A stretch of 64,000 nt of DNA from JABURQ01 sp029243145 (lineage in GTDB: Bacteria > Planctomycetota > Planctomycetia > Planctomycetales > Planctomycetaceae), in NCBI GenBank assembly GCA_965660145.1, contig CBFHYX010000013.1, positions 62,001 through 126,000 on the forward strand, in the 5' to 3' direction. The translations under genes and the position numbers were made by a program. Positions 17,155-26,628 of the stretch are shown here, in pieces; within the stretch, counting starts at the first letter, position 1, and the number at the start of each line of letters is the position of its first letter. Under the pieces are notes generated by a model. It searched no databases. It had not been told where the DNA came from and saw nothing but the letters and a program-made list of their open reading frames with translations.

Positions 17155-18201
17155 ATGAAACATTTATTACTGATTACTGGACTGGCCTGTCTTATTGGTA
17201 TGCCTGGCTGCAATGGAGATAAGGCAGACAGCGATAAACCAACGGTGGCCTTCGTCACCAACGGTATCGCGTCCTTTTGGGTCGTTGCCGAAGCCGGAGT
17301 GAATGCTGCCGGTGAAGATTTGGACGTGAATGCGATTGTCAAGATGCCGGCTGAAGGAGTCGTCGATCAAAAACGAATTCTGGAAGACCTGCTGACGCAA
17401 GGTGTGGACGGAATCGCCGTTTCCCCCATCGATCCGGAAGGACAGCAAGACCTTCTCAATCAAGTGGGAGACGCGACGAAATACATCACGCATGATTCCG
17501 ATGCCCCTGACTCGAATCGCCTGTGTTATATCGGCATGGACAATTACGATGCGGGACGCATGGCGGGTGAGTTAGTCAAAGAAGCGATTCCCGATGGTGG
17601 TGAAGTGATGATTTTTGTGGGCCGGCTCGAACAGCTCAATGCCAAACTACGACGACAAGGAGTCATTGATGTCCTGATGGATCGAGACTCTGATTCTTCG
17701 CGCTATGATGAACCTGGCAAACCGATCGAGGGCGAAAAATACACCATTCTCGACACTCGCACGGATGGCTTCGATTTCGCCAAAGCGAAAGCACAAGCAC
17801 AAGACGCCATCAATAAATACCCCAACCTCAAATGCATGGTGGGCTTGTTTGCTTACAATCCCCCCTTGATGTTGGAAGCTGTCAAAGAAGCCAAAAAAAC
17901 GGAGACCATCGAAATTGTTGCCTTCGATGAAGAAGACGGAACGCTTCTGGGAATTCAAGAGGGAACGATTCACGGCACGGTCGTTCAGAATCCTTATCAA
18001 TACGGATACAAATCGGTCCAACTTCTCACTGCTCTGGCAAAGGGTGACACATCCATGATCCCCGAGGATAAATTCATCAACATCCCGGCTCGTCAAATTC
18101 GTCAGGACAACGTGCTGGATTTCTGGACCGAACTGAACAAGCTCCTGAAAAAAGATCCGCCCGCCAGTGCGAAGACATCGACAGAGGTAGAAGGGAAATG
18201 A
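17155..18201 (+). CDS. Sugar ABC transporter substrate-binding lipoprotein
   Basis: A 348-residue ribose-binding-protein-type receptor. The start is the ATG at 17155, with GAGG upstream. The signal peptide ends in a lipobox (LIGMPGC), so Cys19 is probably lipidated. The mature part is a periplasmic binding protein type 1: TVAFVTNGIASFWVVAEAG at the start, GVDGIAVSPIDP near residue 90, YIGMDNYDAGRMAGE near residue 125 and IVAFDEEDGTLLGIQEGTI near residue 260. Its stop overlaps the ATPase start by 4 bp (ATGA). Together with the next two genes it makes a complete importer. The sugar is not evident. Confidence 0.9.
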   Translation: MKHLLLITGLACLIGMPGCNGDKADSDKPTVAFVTNGIASFWVVAEAGVNAAGEDLDVNAIVKMPAEGVVDQKRILEDLLTQGVDGIAVSPIDPEGQQDLLNQVGDATKYITHDSDAPDSNRLCYIGMDNYDAGRMAGELVKEAIPDGGEVMIFVGRLEQLNAKLRRQGVIDVLMDRDSDSSRYDEPGKPIEGEKYTILDTRTDGFDFAKAKAQAQDAINKYPNLKCMVGLFAYNPPLMLEAVKEAKKTETIEIVAFDEEDGTLLGIQEGTIHGTVVQNPYQYGYKSVQLLTALAKGDTSMIPEDKFINIPARQIRQDNVLDFWTELNKLLKKDPPASAKTSTEVEGK

Positions 18202-19709
18202 ACTATCCATTGCTGGAAGTTCGGATCGTCACCAAATACTTTCCCGGTGTCGTTGCGCTCAAACAGGTCAGCCTGACTCTCGAAGAAGGAGAAGTGCTGG
18301 CACTGATTGGCGAAAACGGAGCCGGGAAAAGTACGTTGATGAAGATTTTGGCCGGCATCCAGCAACCCGATCTTGGCAAGATTTTCTGGAACGGAAAAGA
18401 AGCGAACATCGATTCGGTCGAAGCCGCCATGAAGCTCGGTATCGCCCTCATTCACCAGGAATTAAATCTCGCCGACAATCTCGATATCGGCAGCAACATT
18501 TTCTTAGGCCGAGAACCTCGCAACAAACTCGGGATCATCGACCGTCGCAAGATTCGCGAGGAATCTTTGAAAGTATTGGAGCGAGTCGGTCTCGATTTTG
18601 ATCCCCGCACCAGCCTAACGCGACTTTCCATCGGTCAACAACAGCTCGTCGAAATCGCCAAGGCACTTTCGATGAATGCGAAGATATTGATCATGGACGA
18701 ACCGACGTCGTCGCTCTCCTCCAAAGAGACGGCCCGTCTGTTTGAAGTTGTGAAAGATTTGAAGCAACAAGGCGTCAGCGTCATTTATATTTCCCACCGT
18801 CTGGGGGAAGTGAAAGAATTGGCCGACCGTGTGGTGGTTTTTCGCGATGGTCAAAACTCGGGAGAACTGGGCAAAGAGGAAATCACGCACGAGCGCATGG
18901 TGCAATTGATGGTTGGTAGAGATGTCTCACAACTTTACGAACGGACTCCTCATCAACCGGGGGACGAAGTTCTCAAAGTGACCGATCTGGTGACGCCCGC
19001 GTTTCCCGGCAAAAAAAACAGTTTCACCATCCGAGCGGGAGAAATCGTCGGCATGGCGGGACTCGTGGGAGCGGGTCGCACAGAATTATTGCGGGTCTTG
19101 TTTGGAATTGATGACCCCATTCGCGGAAGCCTCGAAGTCGGCGGGAAGCTCTGCGAGTTCCATCACCCGAAAGATGCCATCAACGCAGGGATGGTACTCG
19201 TTCCCGAAGACCGCAAGGGGCAAGGACTGGTCATCGACTGGCCGCTTGATATGAATGGATCACTGCCCGGACTCGATCAGCATCTCAAACAAAAGGCGTT
19301 TATCGATAAGCAACACGAAGTTCAGACCGCCGAGACGATGATCGGTGACCTCAATATCAAAACCCCGAATCGGAAACAGATTCTGCAATTCCTTTCGGGA
19401 GGAAACCAGCAGAAAGTTGTGCTGGGAAAATGGCTCGCCCTCAATCCCAAAATACTGCTTCTCGACGAACCAACTCGCGGCATTGATGTCGGAGCCAAAG
19501 AAGAAATTTACCACTTAATGGATAAACTCGCCGCCGAGGGACTGGCAGTCTTGTTCGTCAGTAGTGAACTGGAAGAAATCATGGGCGTCTCCGACCGGGC
19601 TCTCGTCATGCACGAGGGGAAGATCACCGGCGAGTTGACCCGCAGCGAACTTTCGGAAGAATCCATCATGCAACTGGCCACCGGCCAAGAACTGGCCGGT
19701 GCTCAATAA
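18198..19709 (+). CDS. Sugar ABC transporter ATPase, RbsA type
   Basis: A 503-residue protein with two fused ATPase domains. The first has a clear Walker A (GENGAGKST near residue 38), a signature LSIGQQQLVEIAKAL and a Walker B with ILIMDEPTSSL. The second has a degenerate Walker A (GLVGAGRTE), as is normal in RbsA, MglA and XylG proteins, and a signature SGGNQQKVVLGKWLA followed by LLLDEPTRGIDVGAK. It energises import through the permease at 19745. The start overlaps the end of the lipoprotein gene, so the genes are translationally coupled. A second protein of this type is encoded at 53638. Confidence 0.92.
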   Translation: MNYPLLEVRIVTKYFPGVVALKQVSLTLEEGEVLALIGENGAGKSTLMKILAGIQQPDLGKIFWNGKEANIDSVEAAMKLGIALIHQELNLADNLDIGSNIFLGREPRNKLGIIDRRKIREESLKVLERVGLDFDPRTSLTRLSIGQQQLVEIAKALSMNAKILIMDEPTSSLSSKETARLFEVVKDLKQQGVSVIYISHRLGEVKELADRVVVFRDGQNSGELGKEEITHERMVQLMVGRDVSQLYERTPHQPGDEVLKVTDLVTPAFPGKKNSFTIRAGEIVGMAGLVGAGRTELLRVLFGIDDPIRGSLEVGGKLCEFHHPKDAINAGMVLVPEDRKGQGLVIDWPLDMNGSLPGLDQHLKQKAFIDKQHEVQTAETMIGDLNIKTPNRKQILQFLSGGNQQKVVLGKWLALNPKILLLDEPTRGIDVGAKEEIYHLMDKLAAEGLAVLFVSSELEEIMGVSDRALVMHEGKITGELTRSELSEESIMQLATGQELAGAQ

Positions 19710-19744
19710 AACATCTCGCGTCTCCTTGAAATCGATTTCAACTC

Positions 19745-20734
19745 ATGAAAAAACTGCTCGGCATCACCGGATTGTTCATTGCGATCTTCGCCTTCACGGC
19801 ACTTCAGCAAGAGAGCTTCATCTCGGCGAGAAACATCGAAAACCTGTTAGACAGAACTGGTCTTTTAGGAATCCTGGGAATTGGCGTGGCATTCGTGATC
19901 ATCACTGGCGGTATCGATCTTTCCATTGGTTCAGTCGTCGGGCTTGTGGGTTGTATGCTACCCATGTTCGTGATCGACCAGGAGATGCCCGTGCCTGTGG
20001 CGATTCTGCTGGTGATATTGATCTCGGCGGGCATCGGTCTGGCGCATGGATTACTGATTACGAAACTCAAACTCCAGCCGTTTATTGTGACGCTTTGTGG
20101 CCTGTTGATTTATCGTGGCATTGGCCGATTTCTTACCGCCGATAAAACGATGACATTTGGAAGCCAGCATGCTGGCTTGCGGGAATGGGCGACCGGGAAT
20201 ATCGATCTGCCAGTCTTAACCGCCAGCAAAGGTTTCAGTCTACCGATGCCGTTTTTGATTCTGTTTGTGTTAATGATCATCGGTTCGGTTTTTCTGAACA
20301 AGACCGTCTGGGGACGTTATCTGCTCGCGCTGGGACGAAACGAACAAGCCGCACGCTACAGTGGAATTAAAACAGACCGCTTGACGATTCTGGCCTACGT
20401 CATTTGCTCAACATTGGCAGGATTCGGCGGAATTCTGTTCATGCTCGACCTCAACACTGTACAACCATCTAGTCACGGAAACTTCTTCGAACTTTATGCC
20501 ATTGCCGCTGCTGTTCTCGGAGGATGCTCGCTGCGAGGCGGTGAAGGATCCATCGTTGGTGCCGTGATCGGTATGGGGATACTACAGATGTTGAGAAGCG
20601 CCTCTCTCTTTCTGGAAATTCCTGACCAACTGGAATTCACCATCATTGGAACCGTCATACTCCTGGGAGCCATTGCCGACGAACTGGGTAAACGGGTCGT
20701 CCATCGGATGCGGCAGGCCAAGCAGAATAGCTGA
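19745..20734 (+). CDS. Sugar ABC transporter permease, RbsC type
   Basis: A 329-residue membrane protein with about ten hydrophobic segments. The family motif region GIGVAFVIITGGIDLSIGSVVGL lies around residues 40-62 (the GIDLS core), and GRYLLALGRNEQAARYSGI near residue 190 is the cytoplasmic EAA-like loop of this class. The C-terminal part has AAAVLGGCSLRGGEGSIVGAVIG, typical of RbsC and XylH. It follows the ATPase gene by 35 bp and ends the operon with SDR, lipoprotein and ATPase. The next gene is convergent and only 28 bp away, with hairpins between them. Confidence 0.91.
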   Translation: MKKLLGITGLFIAIFAFTALQQESFISARNIENLLDRTGLLGILGIGVAFVIITGGIDLSIGSVVGLVGCMLPMFVIDQEMPVPVAILLVILISAGIGLAHGLLITKLKLQPFIVTLCGLLIYRGIGRFLTADKTMTFGSQHAGLREWATGNIDLPVLTASKGFSLPMPFLILFVLMIIGSVFLNKTVWGRYLLALGRNEQAARYSGIKTDRLTILAYVICSTLAGFGGILFMLDLNTVQPSSHGNFFELYAIAAAVLGGCSLRGGEGSIVGAVIGMGILQMLRSASLFLEIPDQLEFTIIGTVILLGAIADELGKRVVHRMRQAKQNS

Positions 20735-20762
20735 TCTCATTGATCAGACAGCGTGACTGTCT
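20731..20762. terminator. Two small hairpins between convergent genes
   Basis: CTGATC...GATCAG (20731-20747) and AGACAG-CGTGA-CTGTCT (20746-20762) fill the gap between the permease and HNH genes. There is no T run, so this may be a REP-like pair used as a bidirectional stop rather than a classical terminator. Confidence 0.4.
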
Positions 20763-21371
20763 CTACAGAAACCGTCGCCAGCTTGCGTATTTCTCTTGAG
20801 CGAGTTGACGGTCTAAGGCAGGATTGCGGGCCGGTTTCGAGGGACGCGAAGTCAGTTTCATGTTCGCTTCAAGAGGTGTTCGGCCACCTTTACGAACATT
20901 GCATTTCAAACATGCCGAGACAATGTTTTCCCAACTCGTTTCACCGCCTCGACTGCTGGGCATGACGTGATCGAGAGACAGGCTGCTATACGGAAAATCT
21001 ACGCCACAATACTGGCACTGATGATTGTCTCTCAGAAAGACATTCTTGCGGTTGAATTTCACAATGTTGCGAGGAATGCGGTCGTAGTTCGTTAACCGAA
21101 TGATACGTGGGACTTGAACGACAAAATTCACCGAGCGAACCCATTCATCGTCTTTGTTAAAGTCATTCAATTCATCTCGGATTTCACTCTGCTCGACCCA
21201 ACCCTCAAAGTCATAAACCACGTAAGTATCGTTCTCGACATTTACGACTTCGGCTGCTTCTTTGCAAAGCAGACAGAACGCTTTTCGAGCCGACAGTACG
21301 TGAATCGGACTGTAGAATTTATTGAGCACCAGAACATTGGAGTTCAGTGCTGTACCCTGCCCGGCAATCAT
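20763..21371 (-). CDS. HNH endonuclease family protein
   Basis: A 202-residue protein with an HNH nuclease domain in its C-terminal half: CQYCG (Cys119, Cys122), LSLDHVMPSSRGG with His135, WENIVSACLKCN with Asn149 and Cys154/Cys157. The four cysteines form the structural zinc site and His135 is the likely catalytic base. The N-terminal half (VLVLNKFYSPIHVLSARKAF) is characteristic of a widespread stand-alone bacterial HNH family whose role is unknown. GGGAGAG lies before the ATG. There is no neighbouring methylase or restriction gene, so I do not call it part of a restriction system. Confidence 0.85.
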   Translation of the reverse strand: MIAGQGTALNSNVLVLNKFYSPIHVLSARKAFCLLCKEAAEVVNVENDTYVVYDFEGWVEQSEIRDELNDFNKDDEWVRSVNFVVQVPRIIRLTNYDRIPRNIVKFNRKNVFLRDNHQCQYCGVDFPYSSLSLDHVMPSSRGGETSWENIVSACLKCNVRKGGRTPLEANMKLTSRPSKPARNPALDRQLAQEKYASWRRFL

Positions 21372-21563
21372 GATCTCTCCCGTCGTCCGTTAAATATACG
21401 GTCAAACTCTTTCGGAAAATGTCTACTTATCCTGCCGGGATTTATCACCTAAAGCAAGATCAGTTTTACACATGCGCAATCACAGCGCAAGAATATTCCC
21501 GTTTCCTGAGGAACTATGCGAGAACCATTAACAGCAGATGAGTTTCACACTCAATTTTTCGGA

Positions 21564-23204
21564 TCAGGCGTCAGACGCCATCCACGGAAGTGGAGCACCT
21601 GCGGGTGGTAATCGTACCAATTCCACACCGGTCACTTCGGCATGATCGGCAATTTCTTGAAGCGCTTCAGCAGAAGGTTCGGAATCGATATTCAACACGG
21701 CGACGCTGTCGCCTCCCGGTTGATCGGAACAACGCCCCAAGGCCATGTTGGCGATATTGACGCTGTACTTGCCAAGAACCGTTCCGATGAAACCAATCAA
21801 TCCCGGCACATCGCGGTGCCGATAAATCAGCAGCATGCCATCGAGATACGCTTCCATGGGGAAGTTTTCGAGTCGTACCAGTCGCAGAAAATCGTGCCCG
21901 AACATCGTTCCCGACGCCGTCAGTTCGCGGTCACCCGTCACCAACGTCGCAGAGATCATCGTTGAAAACGCACCATGTTCGGCTGATTTCGATTCGGTAA
22001 TTTCGATGCCTCGCTCACGAGCCATCATCTCGGCATTCACAATATTGACGTTATCATCCATCGCCGCGGTGAGCAGTCCGGCGGCAAAGCTGGAGGTAAT
22101 CAAGCCGGTTTTCTTTGTAGCGACTTCGCCGCGATAGTGAAGCTGAGCCGACTTGAGTCCACCCTTGTGTCCCTGTTGGGCAAGCAGAAGACCCAAGCGA
22201 TAACCAAGATCGAGATAGAGCTTCAAGTCTTCCATTTCGGCCCCGGAAACCGGGACCATATTGACCGCATGACGGACTTCTTTGTTGATCAAGTAACCGA
22301 TCATAATGTCGGCGGCTTCTTCGGCCACCAGCTCCTGAGCTTCATCCGTCGAGGCTCCCAAGTGGGGAGTACACAAAATGTTTGGTGTTTTGAGCAGTGG
22401 AGACTCGGGATCGAGCGGCTCATTCACATAGACATCGAGTGCGGCTCCCGCAACGTGTCCAGCATTTACGGCTTCTACCAAATCCTCTTCGTTGATGATC
22501 CCGCCGCGAGCGCAGTTAATGAGCCTGACGCCGGGCTTCATATTTTTCATTCGCTCCGCGTTGATCAGATTTCGCGTTTCATCGGTCAGCGGCGTATGGA
22601 CGGTCAGGTAATCGCAGACTGTCGTGACTTCGTCGACCGTATCGACGAGCTTAATTCCCAGATCGGCTGCACGCTCGGGGGACATAAACGGATCGTATCC
22701 TACGACCTGCATTTCAAATCCCAGCGCACGTTGAGCGACCGATTGACCGATGCGTCCTAAACCAATAATGCCGAGCGTTTTGCCGGCTACTTGAGAGCCG
22801 GTGAACTTTCCACGTTCCCACTTTCCTTGCTGCATACTGGAATGGGCGGGACCAATATTGCGGGACAACGACAACATCAATGTGACCGCATGTTCGGCGG
22901 TACTAATGGTATTTCCCGCCGGGGTATTCATCACGACGATTCCCTCACGAGTCGCCGCGTCGCGGTCAATATTATCGACCCCAACTCCCGCTCGGACAAT
23001 CGCCTTGAGCCGTGTTTGACCTTCCAAAAGTTCAGCAGTGAGCTTCGTACCACTGCGAATAATAATGCCGTCTGCCTCTCTGAGAGCCTCTCGAACTTCC
23101 TCTGGCGAGAGTCCCGAACGGACATCGAGTTCGATGCCTTCCGCGTCTTCGAGTATTTTGAGCCCTGCGGGGGAAAGTTTATCGGTGACAAGGACGCGCG
23201 GCAT
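21564..23204 (-). CDS. serA: D-3-phosphoglycerate dehydrogenase
   Basis: A 546-residue enzyme of the long SerA form. It oxidises 3-phosphoglycerate to 3-phosphohydroxypyruvate, the first step of serine synthesis. The NAD site is GLGRIGQSVAQRALGF near residue 150; catalytic regions are INCARGGIINEEDL (Arg), DVYVNEPL (Glu) and LCTPHLGASTDEAQ (His). Residues about 320-450 are the intervening ASB-type domain, and a C-terminal ACT domain (HRDVPGLIGFIGTVLGKYSVN) is the likely serine-sensing site. The length and domain order match the long SerA enzymes. The gene stands alone on the minus strand. Confidence 0.93.
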   Translation of the reverse strand: MPRVLVTDKLSPAGLKILEDAEGIELDVRSGLSPEEVREALREADGIIIRSGTKLTAELLEGQTRLKAIVRAGVGVDNIDRDAATREGIVVMNTPAGNTISTAEHAVTLMLSLSRNIGPAHSSMQQGKWERGKFTGSQVAGKTLGIIGLGRIGQSVAQRALGFEMQVVGYDPFMSPERAADLGIKLVDTVDEVTTVCDYLTVHTPLTDETRNLINAERMKNMKPGVRLINCARGGIINEEDLVEAVNAGHVAGAALDVYVNEPLDPESPLLKTPNILCTPHLGASTDEAQELVAEEAADIMIGYLINKEVRHAVNMVPVSGAEMEDLKLYLDLGYRLGLLLAQQGHKGGLKSAQLHYRGEVATKKTGLITSSFAAGLLTAAMDDNVNIVNAEMMARERGIEITESKSAEHGAFSTMISATLVTGDRELTASGTMFGHDFLRLVRLENFPMEAYLDGMLLIYRHRDVPGLIGFIGTVLGKYSVNIANMALGRCSDQPGGDSVAVLNIDSEPSAEALQEIADHAEVTGVELVRLPPAGAPLPWMASDA

Positions 23205-23439
23205 CGTCTTGTGCTTTCTGGACTTAGGTCATTCTGGTAAGTCCAATACGGGCAACAAACGATGTCGCCTGCAAACGGACTCGATTCTGTCTGAAGGGTC
23301 ATAGCATACCGACCGTGAGAAAGGCATCAAGGCTACCGGCGGGATCTCTCTGGCCGGTATTTTGGAACACCATCACGTTCAGCCTAATTCGTGAGAACAG
23401 CATCATTGAGGGAAGAAGACATCGCCTGAGAACTAAGTT

Positions 23440-23475
23440 GTCGGGTTACGGCTCGCTTTGCTCGGCTAACCCGAC
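23440..23475. repeat. REP-like palindrome
   Basis: GTCGGGTTA and TAACCCGAC form a perfect 9 bp stem enclosing a smaller CGG/GCTCG-rich inner hairpin. It is followed by CCTACG, the same tail seen after the hairpin at 3611. This form is typical of REP elements served by Y1 transposases. Confidence 0.65.
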
Positions 23476-23530
23476 CTACGGCTTTGCGTCAATAAGTTGA
23501 TCTCTCAAACTCGTCTTGCCAAACGCTCGC

Positions 23531-24084
23531 TACCAGAGTTAGCGTTCGTGGTTCGCCTCTGGGCGACTCGATCTTTGGCAATTTGAACGTCATGACAACC
23601 CGCAGGCCCCCGCGGCTTGCGCCGCAGGGCTATAAGAAAAACACGTCCTGATAACATAGCATAGCCCCACTGCGCAAGCAGTTGGGGCCGGTTCAAATGT
23701 TATTGCGTGTCGAAGGTCATCTGTACGAGCCCGCGGAGCTTGCGCTCCACGGCTATACCTCTTGTGCCGGGCCATAGCCATTGTGCGCAAGCACAATGGC
23801 TGGGTACGAGCGCCATAGATTGTTCAACAATGACGACCACTGCAACGTGAGAAAGGAGGCGATCTCGCGTGACGTGGAAAATGCGTCCACAAAAAAAGCG
23901 GCATCTCTCCAAAGCGAGGTCATCGGCGCAAACCAATGAGAGCGAACAACTTGCTCAAGAGTACACAAGATTTGAAATCAAGATTCGGGAAGATTTGATT
24001 CAACATTTGGTCAAGATTCGGTCATGGTGTGTCCCCGAATCTCCGAATCTTGACATCTTGAAAACGGCGCTTCAGTGTTCGGGA
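23531..24084. repeat. Long dispersed repeat, copy 2
   Basis: About 554 bp matching 3656-4208. Hairpins are well preserved here: 23606-23630 (loop TTGC), 23665-23687 (loop GCAA), 23728-23754 (loop TTGC) and 23777-23800, which is a perfect 10 bp stem with a GCAA loop. A 17-base stretch just before this copy (23477-23493) is the exact reverse complement of 3641-3657 beside copy 1. No conserved reading frame is seen. Confidence 0.8.
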
Positions 24085-24269
24085 ATGGGTGACAGATTAA
24101 CCAGCCGACAAAATATGTATCTCATTACCTACACAAGACTTATGACCTACCACAGCGTCCTTGCCGAAAAAAACACCAATTTTCTGCCGAACTTGTGTCC
24201 GCGAAACGCGGCAATCCCCATTGACTGTTAGACATGGGACACACAACTCAAACTGACAGGGACTCAGAC

Positions 24270-24857
24270 ATGAAACTTCAAGCCATCACTTTCGCCGCGG
24301 TTGTCACTTCTTTCTGCCTCAACACTTCTGCCGACGCTGGCAAGTTTGATCTGGTCAAAGCGATCAGAACCGCTCAGACCATCAATCATCCAGTGAAGCA
24401 CAAACACATTGTGCATCCTTCCCCCAATCCTCCAAGAATTGTCTATCCCATCGTGCATCCCAAGAAGCCGATTTGTAAACCGGCTCCTCCCGTCACGATC
24501 TACCCGATTCATCCCATCCATCCGATTCACCCCGTTCATCCTCCGATCTGCAAAACGCCACCCGTTTGTAAGCCTCCTGTTTGCAAGCCACCCGTCAATC
24601 GTCCTCCCGTCAAATGCTTGTCTTTGAAGCTGATCAACAACGCGGAAGCCGACGTTTACTTTGTACTCAACAAGGCTGATGACTTTGTCACTCTGACGGC
24701 TGGTGACAAGCACTGGACCAAGACCATGAACCCAGCACCTCACCACATCAGCTACCAGAACGGCCACGAGATGGTGGAATACGAACTTGACCCCAACGCG
24801 ACTTACAGCTTCGAATGGCAAGGCGAAGTCTTGCAACTGCTGGAAGTCCAAGTGTGA
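24270..24857 (+). CDS. Secreted His/Pro/Cys-rich hypothetical protein
   Basis: A 195-residue protein starting at the ATG at 24270. Residues 1-23 are a signal peptide ending near SADAG. Residues 45-120 are a low-complexity stretch rich in proline, histidine and cysteine, with short repeats such as HPIHPIHPIHPVHPP and KPPVCKPPV. The C-terminal 75 residues look folded (SLKLINNAEADVYFVLNKAD, later YELDPNATYSFEWQGEV). I do not recognise the family. The His and Cys spacing could bind metal or serve cross-linking in the cell wall or outer surface, but that is speculation. A clear terminator follows at 24935. Confidence 0.7.
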   Translation: MKLQAITFAAVVTSFCLNTSADAGKFDLVKAIRTAQTINHPVKHKHIVHPSPNPPRIVYPIVHPKKPICKPAPPVTIYPIHPIHPIHPVHPPICKTPPVCKPPVCKPPVNRPPVKCLSLKLINNAEADVYFVLNKADDFVTLTAGDKHWTKTMNPAPHHISYQNGHEMVEYELDPNATYSFEWQGEVLQLLEVQV

Positions 24858-24934
24858 AGCATTTGCATGCCTTGAACGGCAAACACAAAACAACTTGAAG
24901 TCAGCTTGTCGCTGAGTCCTAACCATGTCTAAGA

Positions 24935-24963
24935 GGAACTCTGGAAACAGAGTCCTTTTTTTT
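24935..24963 (+). terminator. Rho-independent terminator
   Basis: GGAACTCTG-GAAA-CAGAGTCC forms an 8 bp stem with one bulged A and a GAAA loop, followed by eight T (24956-24963). It lies 78 bp after the stop of the His/Pro/Cys-rich gene. Confidence 0.85.
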
Positions 24964-25003
24964 GTGTTCGGAGAGGAAAGGCTTTACGGCGTTTCGACAA
25001 AAC

Positions 25004-26533
25004 ATGACTTCACAGAAATTTTGCGTTATCATCGTCGGTATGCATAAAGTGGTCTCTCAATTTGCTCTATGTCTAACTGCTGTTGCGGTGATCGTCGGCG
25101 TTTGCGTTCTCCGGCAAGAACATCCTGTGAACACCTACACTTATCGACCAACCTCGCAGGCTGTGATTGACGGTATTGAATCGCTCGGTGGGACATACAA
25201 GTTAAACGAACTCGGGCAAGTGCATTGGCTCAACCTCAAATGTCTGCCGATTTCAGATGACGATTTGCAGCTCTTGCGCGAGATGCCTCATATTGAGACT
25301 CTGAATTTGCGAGGCATCAATCGTCACAAAGGATATGACTTCACAGATGCTGGCTTAAAGCACGTCGCTACACTCACAAAACTTCGGTACTTGAATCTCA
25401 CCGTGAACTTTCAGATCACCGATCAAGGCATCGGCTATCTGATCGATTGTCCGAAGTTGGAGAAACTGGTGATGTACTACACCAGAACCGGTGTCGATTC
25501 TTTGGAGACTCTGTCGCAGATGCCACAACTGGAACACCTTTGGGCCAATGATATTTCTCTCGATGAAAAGACCTTACCTTACTTCCAAAAAATGACTTTG
25601 AAGTCTTTGCAGCATATCAAGATATCGAATGACAATATTAGTCTCTTGGCTGAGTTACCATCCTTGACTCAGGCACCATATGAGCGGTATCGAAAAATTC
25701 GTGACACCGATTTAGTGAATATTTCGCACATCCATTTGAGTGAGGAATTGGAAGTTGTGCTGACCAAAGGCTGGGCCGATACTTCCCAACTCAAGCATTT
25801 AGCAAACTTCAGCCACCTCAAAAAAATCTCGCTGTCCGATTACCAATATCCAAAGCGTTACCAACCCAACAATGGCCCTTTCGATCCGAGCGGGTTTGAA
25901 ACCTTGGCCGCACTCCCGAACTTGAAAGAGCTTTCGGTCCCACCGGAAGATCGATTTCTTGCAGCCCGCGCGATGTGCCCTCATATCGAACGAATCAGTC
26001 TTGCCGCGAATGAGAATTTGACGCGGGAAGGTTTGGAAGTCATCACAACAATGCCGAGCCTCAAAGAGATTTGGATGCACGAAAGCCTTGTGAATGATGA
26101 GACGCTGGAAGTTCTTTCCCGAGTGAAGACTCTCGAAAAGCTGACAATGCGACGAGACCATTCATATCGAAAAGGGCTCAAAGGCTACGAAGTGGCTAAA
26201 CGCCCCGAGTGTCTCACCATCCAAGGATTAGCCCATCTGATCAAGCTGCCAAATCTCAAAGTTTTATCGCTTTACAACTGGGGCATCGATAATCAGATGC
26301 TCGGTCTCTGCGGTCAGATGACCAGTTTAGAGAGCCTGTTGCTGGGAGGCACATTCGTCACAAATCAGGGAATCATGCAGTTACGCCATTTGTGGAATTT
26401 GAAGCAATTGGGAATGTACGGATCGAAAGAAATCAGCCAAGATGTCTGTTCTCAACTTCATCAATATATGCCGGCATGCACGATCTATGACATGTGGTGT
26501 TGCGGCTGCATGGATATTAGCCCTCAGAGATGA
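25004..26533 (+). CDS. Leucine-rich-repeat-like protein with N-terminal anchor
   Basis: A protein of about 509 residues. The start is uncertain: ATG at 25004 is used, ATG at 25040 is also reasonable. A hydrophobic stretch follows (about residues 17-35 from 25004), either an anchor or a signal peptide. The remainder shows irregular leucine-rich repeats of the cysteine-containing or ribonuclease-inhibitor kind, with phrases like LPISDDDLQLLREMPHIETLNLRG, here split by repeat, and TDAGLKHVATLTKLRYLNLT; the later part keeps NLKVLSLYNWGI. LRR proteins of this type are numerous in planctomycetes and are presumed to bind proteins. No catalytic domain is visible. A kinase gene follows 95 bp downstream. 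Confidence 0.75.
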   Translation: MTSQKFCVIIVGMHKVVSQFALCLTAVAVIVGVCVLRQEHPVNTYTYRPTSQAVIDGIESLGGTYKLNELGQVHWLNLKCLPISDDDLQLLREMPHIETLNLRGINRHKGYDFTDAGLKHVATLTKLRYLNLTVNFQITDQGIGYLIDCPKLEKLVMYYTRTGVDSLETLSQMPQLEHLWANDISLDEKTLPYFQKMTLKSLQHIKISNDNISLLAELPSLTQAPYERYRKIRDTDLVNISHIHLSEELEVVLTKGWADTSQLKHLANFSHLKKISLSDYQYPKRYQPNNGPFDPSGFETLAALPNLKELSVPPEDRFLAARAMCPHIERISLAANENLTREGLEVITTMPSLKEIWMHESLVNDETLEVLSRVKTLEKLTMRRDHSYRKGLKGYEVAKRPECLTIQGLAHLIKLPNLKVLSLYNWGIDNQMLGLCGQMTSLESLLLGGTFVTNQGIMQLRHLWNLKQLGMYGSKEISQDVCSQLHQYMPACTIYDMWCCGCMDISPQR

Positions 26534-26628
26534 GAATTCGCACAGACGATGAATATCTGCTTGTATGCCCACGTGTTGGCACGATAAGATGAGAACTCCT
26601 GTTTCGTAACGCCCCTCCTCATGGTGCC

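Larger units (their letters stand above)
23205..24269. other. Gene-free stretch with REP palindrome and long repeat
   Basis: This gap of 1065 bp holds the serA upstream region, a REP-like palindrome (23440-23475) and copy 2 of the long repeat (23531-24084). The last 180 bp before the next gene show nothing I can name. The open frame across 23869-24231 is mostly repeat and is not called. Confidence 0.65.

Noticed and set aside
20763..21371. HNH gene as part of a restriction or defence system
   Set aside because: No methylase, helicase or other defence gene is adjacent, and the N-terminal half matches a common stand-alone HNH family.
23869..24231. A 120-codon plus-strand frame before the His/Pro/Cys-rich gene
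   Set aside because: Most of it is inside copy 2 of the long repeat and the matching frame is broken in copy 1; it is not a conserved protein.
24234..24270. Upstream start for the His/Pro/Cys-rich protein
   Set aside because: An upstream in-frame ATG adds 12 polar residues before the signal peptide and would spoil it; the ATG at 24270 gives a normal signal sequence.
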